A stretch of DNA of 64,000 nt from Pectinophora gossypiella (GCF_024362695.1 NW_026063277.1:62001-126000); one strand, 5' to 3'. Numbered from the stretch's first letter, positions 28,704 through 40,139 are shown. The notes: generated by a model from the sequence alone, not told the origin. A program made the numbers and translations.

Positions 28704-29187
28704 ATATAGAGTCTCATGTTAGGTCAGGAATGACCGAGCGAACTTGGATACTGTGCTGTGGTATATTGTTTCAGATTAACACACGAGGACGTGTGTCACG
28801 CAGGATGGCCGTGTCGGAGTTAGTTATGAATTAAGAAGAGAAATTGATCAAATCGGAAAATAAAATGAAGTTACATCACTTCCGTCATGAAGTTGCAACG
28901 CTCCGACGAAAGGTGGCGTACGAGCAAAGCGGAGTGAAGTCGGGAGTCACTACAGAGTCGTCGTGTCGAGCGGACGTGTACTGCCGTTCTAGTCGGGCAG
29001 TCTACCGCGAACCTTCGTCGTGAACGGACGTGTCGAATAATTACGATCGGAACGTGGAGTGCTATAGTCGCTCACCTATAACTTGTAGGGACGTCAAGAA
29101 AGTGTGATCGGAAAAGAGTACCTAGCAAGTACGTTCACATGTCCCGATGATTCGGTCCGAATATAGGAACCATGGGTGGTGGAGGGC

Positions 29188-31200
29188 CGTCGTGTGGTTT
29201 CTTCTCGTCGCGGGCGAAGCCCGCGACGGGGAGACATTCACGGGGCGTGGCCCCTCTAATGTGGCGGCAGTCGCCGCCCGCAGAAACGGGCGTGGCACGG
29301 GGTTGGGACACGGCGGCCGAGAACGCCCCTCCGTGAGCCCGATGTTATGTCCGTGGTGCCGCCAGCGAGGTCGAGCCCACCGGGTGGTTCCCCGTTGGGG
29401 GAGGCCCAGTGAGCGCCCGTCAGCTGGCGGTGGTGTCGCGTCCGGTGAGCTGCTCCGTCGCCGGGGCAGCTGGTGTCAAAGTCGGCTGGAGGGGGGGGAG
29501 AGGACTGCTTCCACTGCCACTGGAAGCGTCAACTCATCCCCCGGGGGGTGGCCACAATCCTGACTACTCGACGGGGAGTAGTGGATGTGGGCAGCCCCGG
29601 TCCAGTCCGATGTCCGAGAGGTTAGTGCCCACCAGTGAGTTGGCCCAGCAGTGATGCCAGGCCTCCCACGATGATGGGCACAGGGTCAATCCGTGAGCGG
29701 ATGGCAGCGAGGACGTTGTGCAGCAGTTGGATCGTCTGCTCCAGCACTTCCAGTTTCTCACTGGATGGGGCCGATGGTTCCTCCACTTGGGGCTTCGCCT
29801 TCTTCCCCCCCCTGGGAGGGGCGGCGACCGCTTGGTTCGGCGTCGGTGTCGGCTGCGGCTCGACAGTGATGGAGGCTGCAGGGGCAGGCTTTGCCCTCGC
29901 GCGGATGCGCTTCGGCCTGCGCGGCTTGGGCCCGTCTGGGCCGTTCGCCGCGGCCATAAGCGAGCTCCGCGCGGTCGGCTCGCTGTTGGGGTCCACTGTT
30001 GAGGGTGGAGGTGGCAGTGGGGCTCTTCTTGCGGTGGTCATAGGCGCGGTTCCCGCCTTCGTGTTCCGCAGCTCGCGCAACTTGACCGGGCAAGAAGGGC
30101 TGTTGGCCGGGTGTCCCCCCCCGCAGTTACAGCAGGTGGCTGGAACCTCCCGGGGCCGCAGGCAGTCTTTGGCCGCATGGCTATCGCCACAGCGAACACA
30201 GGCCATCGGGCGATGGCAATTGTGGCTGCTGTGGCGAAACTGTTGGCAGCGGTGGCATTGGGAGGGCCCCTTGCGTCCTCTCCATGCCTCAACTTTCACA
30301 CCGGGCATGCACAGCAGCTCGGTGGTCTCATAGATGGTGTGGAAGTCCTTGGTCCTCTTGATCTCCACAAAGAAGATGCAGCCTCTTTTGCCCTGGATGG
30401 GCCGAACGTATTCCGGGAAGAAGCCGCGGTTGCGTAGCTCCTCCTCCAGGTCGGTGGGGTTGGTGTCCGTGGGCAAGCCGAGAATCGCCAGCTTAAGCGA
30501 GCGTTCCGCCGGGGGTGCGTAGGCAAACCAGGAGAGTCCAGAGGCTCTCTCCAGGTTGGTAAGGAAACTCTGGTAGAGCCTGAACTCCCCCTCGGTTTTC
30601 GCCATAAAGCGAACGCCTTTTCCGTAGGGACGCGCATTCGGGACATGGCCCAGCATCTCCCGCAACTGGCGGAAGTGATGCGGCCAGTTCGGCAGTTGGT
30701 CCACCACTATAGGCGGGATTTTTCTGCTCGCGGGGGCGAGCGGCGGCTGGTGGGCGGTCCTCTTCGACGGCGGCGATGGCGTGGGCGTCGTCCGGAGGGA
30801 CGGGCGCGGTGGCGCGTGCGGCGGCGAAGCCGGGTTGGTGTTTAACACCGCCGCGTATGATCGCGGCGGTGTTGTCTCCATGTCCAGTGAGGGCATGGAG
30901 AGTGCAACGGGCGGGCTGATCCTTGTGCGGAGTTGCGGCGGGGGCCGCTCCGGCGGCGTGGCAGTCCTCTTTGCCGCGGCCTCTGTTCCCGGAAGTTGGG
31001 GCAGGGGCAGCGGGAAAGCGGGCGGCCGGTGGGTTGCGCCACTAAATGGCGGCGTGGTGGTCGGCATCATGGCTGCGATTGCAGCGGTAGCGTGGGTTAT
31101 GGAAGGGCAGGTGCGCACAAATACGCGCGACCTGCGCTTCGTTACTCCGGGCGTTGGGGGAGCCATGTTCACCCCAGATACGGCTAGGGCGCGGTGTATA
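29188..31200 (-). mobile_element. GC-rich insert carrying a Jockey-type ORF1 only
   Basis: Base composition is strikingly higher in G+C than the AT-rich surroundings. It holds one gag-like ORF on the minus strand, followed by about 430 bp without endonuclease or RT. No poly(A) tract is seen at the 3' (left) end, and no target duplication was found; instead ~110 bp of LTR is missing at the site. Confidence 0.7.
29622..31166 (-). CDS. Jockey-clade LINE ORF1 (gag-like, three zinc knuckles)
   Basis: The ATG at 31166 (MAPPTPGVTKRR...) gives about 514 codons. The N-terminal third is Pro/Thr/Ala-rich and disordered. Next is a PRE_C2HC-type region (IPPIVVDQLPNWPHHFRQL...GVRFMAKTEGEFRLYQSFL, RSLKLAILGLPTDTNPTDLEEEL). 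Then three CCHC knuckles: CHRCQQFRHSSHNC, CVRCGDSHAAKDC, CCNCGGGHPANSPSC. The tail is basic with a C-terminal hydrophobic segment (PIIVGGLASLLGQL). Such proteins bind LINE RNA and localise the particle. It is intact, but its partner ORF2 is absent here. Confidence 0.82.
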   Translation of the reverse strand: MAPPTPGVTKRRSRVFVRTCPSITHATAAIAAMMPTTTPPFSGATHRPPAFPLPLPQLPGTEAAAKRTATPPERPPPQLRTRISPPVALSMPSLDMETTPPRSYAAVLNTNPASPPHAPPRPSLRTTPTPSPPSKRTAHQPPLAPASRKIPPIVVDQLPNWPHHFRQLREMLGHVPNARPYGKGVRFMAKTEGEFRLYQSFLTNLERASGLSWFAYAPPAERSLKLAILGLPTDTNPTDLEEELRNRGFFPEYVRPIQGKRGCIFFVEIKRTKDFHTIYETTELLCMPGVKVEAWRGRKGPSQCHRCQQFRHSSHNCHRPMACVRCGDSHAAKDCLRPREVPATCCNCGGGHPANSPSCPVKLRELRNTKAGTAPMTTARRAPLPPPPSTVDPNSEPTARSSLMAAANGPDGPKPRRPKRIRARAKPAPAASITVEPQPTPTPNQAVAAPPRGGKKAKPQVEEPSAPSSEKLEVLEQTIQLLHNVLAAIRSRIDPVPIIVGGLASLLGQLTGGH

Positions 31201-31342
31201 GCTGTGACTTTATTTAATCGTGATACAAAAACTATGTGGAAGTAAATAAAATGATTGTGATACTGATGACGGCCATTATTGTCTTCTAACGCCCACCCTC
31301 CATTCTGATGATGATATTACGACGACACACTCTGCTACGACA

Positions 31343-32592
31343 TATATATATTCACCTGTGGCTAAAATGACCACAATTCGTATGTTTTTATCACAAGTAA
31401 TATGTAATAACTGGGAAATGAGACAACTGGATATTCCAACTGCTTTTTGAATGGAAATTTAGAAACACAAGTATATTATATAAAAGTACCAGAAGGAATA
31501 CAGACATCTAAAGAAGGAACAGTTTTAAAATTGGAAAAAGCATTGTATGGTTTGAAAGAATCACCCAAATTTTGGTACAAAAGATTTGATGAGTTTTGTG
31601 AGAAAATTAAATTCAAAAGATCAGATTATGACATTTGTCTTTACAAGAAAGAAGAGGTATGGCTATTATTATTTGTCGACGACATACTATTAATTGGCAA
31701 AAAGGAAAAGATAGAAAAAGTGACAGAAAACTTAAAAGAAGAATTTAAAGCAAAAGTTTTTGATAAAGTAGAGAAGTTTCTAGGATTGGAAATAACACAA
31801 AATGAAAATACATTGAAAATTTCACAAAAAGAATTTATTAACAAGATATTACAAAAATTTCGAATGGAAGACAGCAAACCGAAGAAAACACCAATGGAGA
31901 CCAATTTTTCAGTACCTGAAAAAGAAGAAATAATTAATAACATACCATATAAAGAATTAATTGGATGTTTAACTTACCTTACTATAAGCAGACCGGATAT
32001 TACTTATCCAACTTCATATTTGAGCAGATACATGACGAAGCCAACGAAGACCACATGGGAAGCAGCTAAGAGAATTCTAAGATATTTAAATTATTCAAAA
32101 GACAGAGAACTTACCTATACGAAGTCAGAAAGCAACAGCATAACAGGTTATTCAGACGCCGATTGGGGAGGTGACCAATCTGACAGAAAGAGTACAAGTG
32201 GAATGGTAGTTTACCATAACAACAACCTGATTTCATGGGCATCGAAGAAGCAGCCAACTGTTTCACTATCATCTGCAGAAGCAGAGTATATTTCAGCTGC
32301 AATGTGTGTTAGTGAAGTGTTATTTGTAAAAGGATTGGCTAGTGAATTTAAAAATATAAACAGTGTAGAAATCTTTGTGGACAATCAAAGTGCAATTAAA
32401 ATGATGAACAATAGTGAAAATACAAAGAGAAGCAAGCATATTGACATTAAATATAATTTTGTGAAGGACATTGTAAACAAGAAACTTATAACTGTGAACT
32501 ATGTACAAAGTGAAGAGAACATTGCGGATATTATGACGAAACCCTTGAACACTACTAAATTTAACTATTTTTGTGATTATTTGTTTAAGTGA
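31343..32592 (+). pseudogene. Copia RT and RNase H, second half
   Basis: RT resumes SPVAKMTTIRMFLSQVICNNW...LDIPTAF, then a frameshift at the T5 run 31443-31447 (the family expects six T), then NGNLETQVYYIKVPEG, ALYGLKESPKFWYKRF and LLLFVDDILLIGK (catalytic DD). RNase H: GYSDADWGGDQSDRKSTSG, WASKKQPTVSLSSAEAEY, IFVDNQSAIKM, KHIDIKYNFVKD, ADIMTKPL. These are complete Copia motifs. The stop is at 32592, about 225 bp before the purine tract. Confidence 0.9.
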
Positions 32593-32827
32593 TACGTGAA
32601 AGTGTTTTGAAAGTGATATTTTTTGACTATTGTTGTCTGTGTGATAACATAACCTTAAATTATAGTTTGACAGATATGACATTGATGTTTATAGTAGTGT
32701 TGCCATATTTTTAGTGTTCACTTGTAAGAAAATAATTTCTACCAATATTTTTTGTGTTGCCAATTTCCAGTTTAGTAGAAAATTTAATAACAAAATTGTA
32801 AAAGATAAACTAGAAATTGAGAGGGGG

Positions 32828-32984
32828 TGTTGGATGTAAAATGTCTATGGTATAAAAAAAAAAAACACTTCCCTCTTCTCTGCTGACAGCCGGCCGACAT
32901 GGCATATTGAGATATATTTTGCTTGTAGAAATAAAATAAATACTTAATACTAAAACAGATAGTATTATTCCGCACATTCCGTTA
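32828..32984 (+). repeat. Copia 3' LTR
   Basis: Same 157-159-bp unit as 21958-22116; differences are a shorter A-run and CATAT versus CAGAT. Confidence 0.92.
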
Positions 32985-32999
32985 AAACTTGTACAACAA

Positions 33000-33093
33000 A
33001 GTGACTCTGCCCACCTCAGTAGCGCAGTAAGTGTGATATTAGATATGTGTAATTACTTGTAGCTCTGTCTGGTCCATTAGGGATAAAGCCGTG
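33000..33093. repeat. Foldback-family repeat, split by the BEL element
   Basis: GACTCTGCCCACC...GGATAAAGCCGTG continues on the far side of BEL as ATTTATGTATGTTCCC (40122 on). Joined, these resemble GATAAAGGCGTGATATTATGTATG of the 12.9-kb copy, so the BEL element entered an existing repeat. Confidence 0.6.
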
Positions 33094-33300
33094 TGTTTAA
33101 TAAATAATTATTAACATAAAATATTTAGTAATTTTTAAGTCATGCTCAATGACAACACCTATATTTTTTTATTACTATGGCAACATTGTACGTCATTTCC
33201 TTCTAATTTTTCTACTCCATTTTTTTGCTGTAACGGTTGCAAGTAATTCTTTTAAAATAAACCAAAAGTGCTCAATTTCAAACTGGTTTTTATTCCAACA
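33094..33300 (+). repeat. BEL/Pao 5' LTR
   Basis: It contains AATAAATAATTATTAAC and AAAATAAACC polyadenylation-like signals. It is followed by TACCAGTTTTGTGG, for which I could not assign a tRNA primer. Confidence 0.92.
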
Positions 33301-33958
33301 TACCAGTTTTGTGGTCCTTCGTTGGGCCTGTGTGAAGTGACGTGAAAATTCGCGTAAAAACTCGTCGAAAAGTTGTGTCATCTCGAAGCTGCAGATCGTG
33401 TATGGCGTCGACAGTCGGCGGGGCGAAGTGGAATTTTTCCAAGGAAATACTAACTTTCGCGTGCAAAAAACATCTATGCTACAAATATTCCGAAGATTTA
33501 CGTGCATCATACAGGATTACATTCCATTAAGAAGAAATTCATCATATTTTCACTGGATTATAACCTCCAGATTGTTCATTACCTACCTTCCTCTACCGCT
33601 CAGTTCATCAGTTCTAACGCCGAGACAAACTTCATTCAATCATTCATTCAACTTCCTGCGGCCATTATTCTACTCGTCAAAGAAGCTGTCAAAAGTGTCA
33701 ATTTGACGTTTTGGATCAAAACAACAACATAACCTCGCATTGAAGAAACATTTATACGAAATCAAGCTGGATTACGGATTTCAGTGTGCGGCAATTGCGT
33801 TTCTCATTAAATACAACGTTGTCCTAAAAGTGCTGTGCGTTGCGGTATACGGATTACGTTCTTATCACGATTAACAACGAGTGAAGTGCGTCACGTATTA
33901 CTTCACCGGTATCGAGCTGTTTCTGTGCGTGTGAAAGGTTTGTGCGTTGCGTCTAATC

Positions 33959-35323
33959 ATGAGTAAAGCAGAGCAGGAGACTCTAAAGAAGCTTCGTCTT
34001 ACCAGAAGATATTTAAAAGGTACTGTGACTCGCATTGATAACTTTGTAACTGATCCAAATACCAGTGCGTCCGCGACAATTGAAATGATCGATGCTCGTA
34101 TTGAAAAACTTAATACTACATTTAAAGATTATGAAAAAGTGCACTTAGATATATTGTCTATAGATGAACAAGATGAATAAAATGCTGCCAATTTGGAGAA
34201 TAAATATTTTGATGTTCTATCTAAATTAAATACTTTAAAGAGGAATTTGGCTACAACAGAGGTCAGGCAATGTTCTAGTGCGTCTGCATCAAAATTACCA
34301 AATATTGATGTTCCAACTTTTACAGGCAAGGATTTCACTAAATATACTCCCTTCATGCAGCTTTTTACAGCTGTCATTGACCAAAATAAGTCACTTTCGG
34401 ACGTTCAAAAGTTATTCTATCTCAGAACTTTTCTGACTGAAGATGCACTAGCTGTCATAGTCAATTTACCTCTTGTTAATGAGTCCTACTCTGAAGCTCT
34501 TTGTTTATTGAAGAAGCGCTTTGACAACAAGGCCAGATTAATTACAAATCATATTAGTATTATCTTGCAACTACCGTCTATGCAGAAGGGTACAGCGACC
34601 TGTATTAGGTCATTTATATCTGATGTGCAGCAACAATTGCATGCTCTCAGAAATTTAAAGCAGCCTGTTGACAACTGGGACATGCTATTAATTACAATTT
34701 TAACTAAAAAATTGGATGCATTTACTAACAGGGCCTATCAAATTGATAGAGACCCTGATACTCTACCAACAATGGAAGAGTTTATCTCCTTTTTGGAGAA
34801 GCGTGCCATGGCACTTGAGGATTCCACCAATACTTGTATAAAAAGTATTCCAAAAGTAACCAACATTGTAACAAAAAACAATTGTAACTTTTGTGCAGGA
34901 CCCTCACATTTTCTCTATTTATGTCCAAAATTTAGAACAGCCTCACAAGAAGCGCGTGAAAATTTTGTGAAAAGCAACAAGATTTGCACAAGGTGCTTAA
35001 GAGTCCACACTAATAAGTATAAGCTTACTATGATTACTTGTAAAACTTGCAAAGCAGGTCACAATACCCTCCTGCATAAAGACAGTGGCTCCAATCTTGA
35101 ACCCTCTGTTGCACTTCATTCAAAATGTTCAACGATGAACACTTTATTGCCCACTATAAAGGTAAAATTAGTCGACAATCAAAATTCTGAAACATTTGTC
35201 AGAGCACTTCTAGACTCAGGCAGTCAAGCCTCATTTATTGTTGCTTCACTCGCTAAGAGACTAAATTTAACTCCCAAAAATCAGAGAACAAGTGTACTTG
35301 GTATAGGAAATAAAACAATATAA
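33959..35323 (+). pseudogene. BEL/Pao gag and protease with in-frame TAA
   Basis: The ATG at 33959 (MSKAEQETLKKLRLTRRYLKG). An in-frame TAA occurs at 34178-34180, after which the same frame continues. Core BEL gag: LPNIDVPTFTGKDFTKYTPFMQLF, YLRTFLTEDALAVI, LLKKRFDNKARL. Zinc-finger region: CNFCAGPSHFLYLCPKF, ICTRCLRVHTNKYK, CKTCKAGHNTLLH. Protease: FVRALLDSGSQASFI (DSG). The frame closes at 35323, just before a shift into the RT-linker frame. Roles are particle assembly and polyprotein processing. Non-functional as read. Confidence 0.88.
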
Positions 35324-35358
35324 TTAATAAATATGTTGATCTGACAATACACTCTCCA

Positions 35359-38300
35359 GTGACAAATGTAAAACTTAATGTAAAATTGCATGTTGTAGAT
35401 TCAATAACATCTGATTTGCCTCAGCAATGCATTAACATGTCTCACATACAATTGCCAGCAAACATTAAACTTTCCGATGAAAAATTTCACATGTCACAAG
35501 AAATTTCTATTCTTTTAGGAGCTGACATTTACTTTAATATTTTAACGGATGGACAGTTTAAATTAAATGGATTGCTTTTGCAAAATACCTTATTTGGGTA
35601 CACAGTTGGTGGGAGAATTAACCAATCAAATGTTGACTTTGTAAATCCTAATAATGTGACTAATCTCACTATCTTTGATCCCACCAAGCTTGAAGATGTT
35701 ATGGAAGGGTTTTGGCTGAGTGAGAAGGCACCTGAGCCTCCTGAAAGGCCTACTGTAGAGTTTCAAAAAGCAGAGTCTATTTTTGTAGAGTCAGTACAGT
35801 TGAAAGACAACAAGTTTCATGTTGATATGCCTCTAGTTACCACTCTAGAACAGTTGCAGCTCGGTGATTCCTTCTCAGCCGCCCTTCAAAGATTCATGGC
35901 ACTGGAGAGGAAGTTTAAGAAAGATCCTCATTATTTTCAGCTCTACAAAAATTTTGTTGACGAATATATTGCTCTTGGACATGCAAAGGTTGTGGATATC
36001 AGTTCCTATGATGTGTATAATGGTGCTGTATACTTTTTGGCTCACCATGCTGTAATAAATGAAGATAGCTTGACAACCAAGCTTCGAGTTGTTTTTAATA
36101 GCAGCATGAAGTCCAAGAGTAATACATCACTTAATGATGTTATGCTGAATGGACCTATTGTCCAGAATGAATTGCTGGACATTCTTGTCCTCTTTCGCAC
36201 TTACATTTACACATTGATACGTGACATTACAAAGATGTTTAGAGCTGTCTTCATAAATGAACATCACAAACCCCTTCAAAATATTTTATGGAGGGATGAT
36301 CCCTCTAAACCAATCCAATGTTTACAATTACTGACTGTCACCTACGGACTTAAAGCGTCCACCTACTTGGCCACCAGATGTCTCAGCGAGTTGGCTCAGA
36401 AATATGAACATGACTTTCCTCTTGCTTCAAAAGCAATGTTTCTTAATACCTATGTTGATGACGTCTTGTGTGGTTCAGATGATGTCAAGCAGCTGCTATA
36501 GCTGAAATCTCAATTAACAGAGCTTTTACAGAAAGGCAATTTTACTCTTCATAAATGGTGCTCAAATGTACCTAAAGTTCTGAATGATATTCCAAATGAA
36601 AACAAATATTTTAAAGAAATTGACATCAACAAAAATAATGTTGTTAAAACCTTGGGTATAAAATATGACGTCATTCCCGATCAATTTACATTCAAATGTC
36701 CAGTCTCTGATGAAAATTTAAATACAAAAAGAAAAATACTGAGTTATATTGGGAAAATGTTTGATCCATTGGGATTAATTGGTCCAATTATCGTCATTGC
36801 CAAATTGTTCATGCAAGAGCTTTGGTCTCTAAAGACTGACTGGGATGCTGTATTACCCCTTCCACAACTCAACAAGTGGAATAAGTTCATCTCTAATCTG
36901 GTTTTGATGGGTACTCTAACAGTTCCCCGGGGCATTTCATGTCACGCTATAAAGACGGTAGAACTTGTTGGTTACGCAGACGCCTCATTTAAAGCATATG
37001 GTTGTTGCATTTACTTACGTTTGATCGACCAAGAAGGTATAGTCTCTGTAAACTTGCTATGCTCCAAGTCGCGTGTAGCTCCACTGAATAAAACCGTGAC
37101 AATCCCTAAGCTAGAGCTTAACAGCGCCCATCTTCTTGCTCAAGTAGCAAATAGAATTTATGGCACTTTGAAAACTCGATATCCTGAAATTAAAGCTAAC
37201 CTTTACAGTGATTCACAAATCACTCTAGCATGGATTAAGTCTTCGAATTTAAAATCCGTTCCTTACGTGACTAATAGGGTCAAACAAATTAAAAAGCTGG
37301 TGCCAGACTTTGAGTGGTCTTACATAAACACTCTGAACAATCCAGCAGACCTCCTGTCGAGAGGCTGCGACCCACATAAGCTCCAGGATAATAAACTCTG
37401 GTGGCATGGGCCAACACAGCTGGCAGACAAAAATTTTGAACATTCTGTCAGTGATGCCATTTTACCAATTTCTACTCCTACAGATGTAATAATGCCTGTA
37501 GTTAATGTCTGTGACATAAATCCGCAGTCTTATGACGACCAACTTCTTTATGACTTAATTACTAGATCATCAGATTTAGGCAAACTGCAAAGGATTGTTG
37601 CATACATTATGCGCTTTTACAACAATTGTCATAGAAAAGATAATCCTATCCATGGGTCATTAACCTCAAATGAACTCTACAATGCACTAAATATCATAAT
37701 TCGTTGCGTGCAAAATAAACATTTTGCAAAAGAGATACAGTGTCTTAAAAATGGCTCTCCTATTAAGTCGGTTGTCTAATCTACATCCCTTTTTAGATCA
37801 TGCTGGTGTCCTCAGGGTCGGTGGCCGACTTCATAATGCCACTTCCATTTCCTATGAGAAAAAGCATCCTGCAATTCTGCCAAAAGGCTGTCATTTAACT
37901 TCTATTCTTATCTGCATGGAACATGTGCGGTTACTACATGCAGGTGCTAAGTTAGTCCTTAGCTCGCTCTCTCAGCGTTTCTGGCTTATAAGCGGCATTC
38001 GTAAAGTCAAAAAGGTCGTAAATAAATGTGTCAAATGCTTCCGACTCAAGGCTGCAGCTTCTACTCAGCTTATGGGGTCAATACCTAAGGAGAGACTTAC
38101 TACCTCTAGACCTTTCTCAGTCGTCGGCGTCGATTTTTGTGGACCCTTCAATGTGAAGGTGTCAAGGATTCGTAAACCAATTATTACTAAAGGTTATGTT
38201 GCCCTTTTCGTCTGCTTTTCCACCAAAGCTGTTCACATGGAACTAGTTAGTGATCTCACTACAGACGCCTTCCTTGCGTGTCTAAAGCGATTCATCGCCC

Positions 38301-39031
38301 GTCGTGGCATGCCGCAAAAAATATTTTGCGACAACGCAAAGACCTTTAAAGGTGCTGCAAATGAGCTAGATGCTCTACATAAACTTTTTGTTTCCAAAGA
38401 CCATGTTGATGCAATAGAAAATTATTGCATTCCAAACTATATATCCTTCAAGTTCATCCCCAGCTACTCTCCCGAATTCGGAGGCTTATGGGAAGCTGGG
38501 GTGAAAAGTTTTAAGTACCACTTTAAAAGGATTGTTGGTACACTTACTTTGACATTTGAAGCCTTGTACACGGTTGTGACAGAAATAGAGGCGGTTCTTA
38601 ATTCAAGACCCCTGCTTCCCATGAGCTCCGATGTGTCTAACTTCCAATATTTGACACCTAGTCACTTCCTAATAGGCACAGCTTCTATGAGCTTTCCTGA
38701 ACGTGAACTTTCAAGTGTACATATAAACAGATTAAAATTCTGGCAGTCATTAACCAAAATTAAACAGGACTTTTGGAAGGTCTGGTCAGGTGATTATCTC
38801 ACACAATTACAGAGCAGACCCAAATGGCAGCAGGTTAAAACTAATTTAAAAGAAGGTGATCTTGTCATTGTTAGAAATGATAACACTGCTCCAATGTCAT
38901 GGCCTATGGCCAGAATTGTAAGGATAGTCCCCAGACCAGACCAATTGGTTAGAGTCGCTGAAATAAAAATGTCAAATAATAAAACATATCTTAGATCTTT
39001 AAGAAAACTAAGTCCATTGCCTATAAATTAA
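35359..39031 (+). pseudogene. BEL/Pao RT, RNase H and integrase, with stop and frameshift
   Basis: Linker: LLGADIYFNILTDGQFKLNG and TLFGYTVGGRI. RT: LRVVFNSSMKSKSNTSLNDVML, LIRDITKMFRAVFIN, TYGLKASTYLATRCL, NTYVDDVLCG (catalytic DD). TAG at 36499-36501 interrupts in frame, and the frame continues through the RT thumb to RNase H (VELVGYADASFKAYG, TIPKLELNSAHL, LYSDSQITLAWIKS, NTLNNPADLLSRG). Near 37755 the frame shifts into integrase (37724-39031): HPAILPKGCHLTSILI, KCVKCFRLKAA, VVGVDFCGPF, IFCDNAKTFKGA, SPEFGGLWEAGVKSFK. Domain set complete but broken twice. Confidence 0.9.
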
Positions 39032-39907
39032 AAAATAAATTAGTGCTTAAAAATAAAACAAAGTGTGTAAAAATAAAATTGTAAAAGATTTCTTAAATAA
39101 TTTTGTAGTATATTCATAACTTACTAAAACAAAATGTTTTTAGTTTATAGAATGGAAATTATATTTAAGTTTAATAACCTTAAGAAATATTAAGATATAA
39201 CTTAAAATTGCTCTTTACTAAACTAACTTGTTAAAAAGAAAAATAATTCTATTACAAAATATTAAAAATGTAGAAGATTGTTTGACGGGATTGTCAATGT
39301 GGGGAGTCAAACGAAGAAACAAAATATCCAATAGGTTTGTCCACTCCAGCGTTTATTTGCGAGACGATATTACAATAGTTGACAAAGGTATGCTTGCTAT
39401 CTTTAGAGTAACCTAGAGCACCTAACAAACAGTCCCACAATGTGGAAGCTATCTGCAGGTCCCTATCCGTACGTATGGTACTGTCGTCTAGAATCGGAGT
39501 GTCCCACAATGTGGAAGCACCCTTACGCAGAACGGCAGCAGCCTACGAATTCTTCAAAATATGCAGGTTCAATGCCTGCCCCAATTAAATTAAAAACAAA
39601 CATTGATACCGCGTTCTAAAAGACAACTAGCGCCATCTGTTGTTAAGCGGGTGTACTAATAAATGGTTCGTGTTGATGTTGTGATTCTTGTAGATGCTGG
39701 GTGATAATATGGGGTGTTACAAAAATATTTATATTTCAAGTTCATTTATAAATAAAAGGAATACTTACTTACTTACCTTAGAGATTACTTACCTTATATA
39801 AAAGTAGAGTCTTTATTTTCTTCAGTTCAAAATGTAAACTTCTAAACTACTTAGCTTTTAAGAAACTTTGTTTTTGTTAGATGTTGTCACTGGCCCTGGC
39901 CCAACTA
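39032..39907. other. Non-coding segment between BEL pol and 3' LTR
   Basis: About 880 bp, long for such a spacer. It contains two copies of TCCCACAATGTGGAAG (39434 and ~39501), each itself near-palindromic (CCCACAATGTGG). This suggests a small inserted repeat around 39250-39600. No clear purine tract precedes the 3' LTR. Confidence 0.45.
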
Positions 39908-40116
39908 TGTTTAATAAATAATTATTAACATAAAATATTTAGTAATTTTTAAGTCATGCTCAATGACAACACCTATATTTTTTTATTACTATGGCAACAT
40001 TGTACGTCATTTCCTTCTAATTTTTCTACTCCATTTTTTTGCTGTATAACGGTTGCAAATAATTCTTTTAAAATAAACCAAAAGTGCTCAATTTCAAACT
40101 GGTTTTTATTCCAACA
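39908..40116 (+). repeat. BEL/Pao 3' LTR
   Basis: The second LTR copy, followed by the duplicate CCGTG. Confidence 0.92.
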
Positions 40117-40139
40117 CCGTGATTTATGTATGTTCCCAT

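Larger units (their letters stand above)
25645..31342 (+). mobile_element. Non-coding LTR element (Gypsy-related, LARD-like) inside Copia RT
   Basis: LTRs begin TGTCGGAG and end ACGACA. The 5' LTR is 25645-26274. The 3' LTR is 28812-31342, with a 2-kb insert and a ~110-bp gap. TATA flanks both sides (25641-25644, 31343-31346), a 4-bp duplication. TCAGAAGTGGGATT follows the 5' LTR. The 2.5-kb interior has no protein motif on either strand; instead it carries three tandem arrays. Its first ~700 bp resembles the remnant at 3690-4290, which lies near a Gypsy integrase fragment. It must depend on enzymes of another element. Confidence 0.85.
28812..31342 (+). repeat. 3' LTR of the non-coding element, disrupted
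   Basis: The left part 28812-29187 and right part 31201-31342 match the 5' LTR. The intervening 29188-31200 is foreign GC-rich sequence that replaces about 110 bp (26021-26130 of the 5' LTR). Confidence 0.88.
21958..32984 (+). mobile_element. Copia-superfamily LTR retrotransposon, multiply interrupted
   Basis: The 159-bp 5' LTR (21958-22116) and 157-bp 3' LTR (32828-32984) both begin TGTTGGATG and end CCGTTA. They differ by a few bases and A-run length. AAACT flanks both sides (21953-21957, 32985-32989) as target duplication. The primer site follows the 5' LTR, and the purine tract GAGAGGGGG (32819-32827) precedes the 3' LTR. Gene order is gag, protease, integrase, RT, RNase H, which is Copia order. 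Interruptions: a LINE tail (22739-22874), a ~750-bp insert (23080-23830) and a large LTR element (25645-31342), plus frameshifts. Confidence 0.95.
33094..40116 (+). mobile_element. BEL/Pao LTR retrotransposon, structurally complete
   Basis: LTRs 33094-33300 (207 bp) and 39908-40116 (209 bp) start TGTTTAATAA and end TTCCAACA. They differ by one 2-bp indel and about one substitution. CCGTG duplicates flank the element (33089-33093, 40117-40121). One gag-pol unit follows in BEL order (gag, protease, RT, RNase H, integrase). The coding part has a stop in gag, a break before RT, a TAG after RT and a frameshift before integrase. LTR similarity implies a fairly recent insertion. Confidence 0.95.

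Noticed and set aside
29635..30437. Long plus-strand ORFs over the Jockey gag
   Set aside because: High-GC shadow frames opposite a gene with clear zinc-knuckle motifs.
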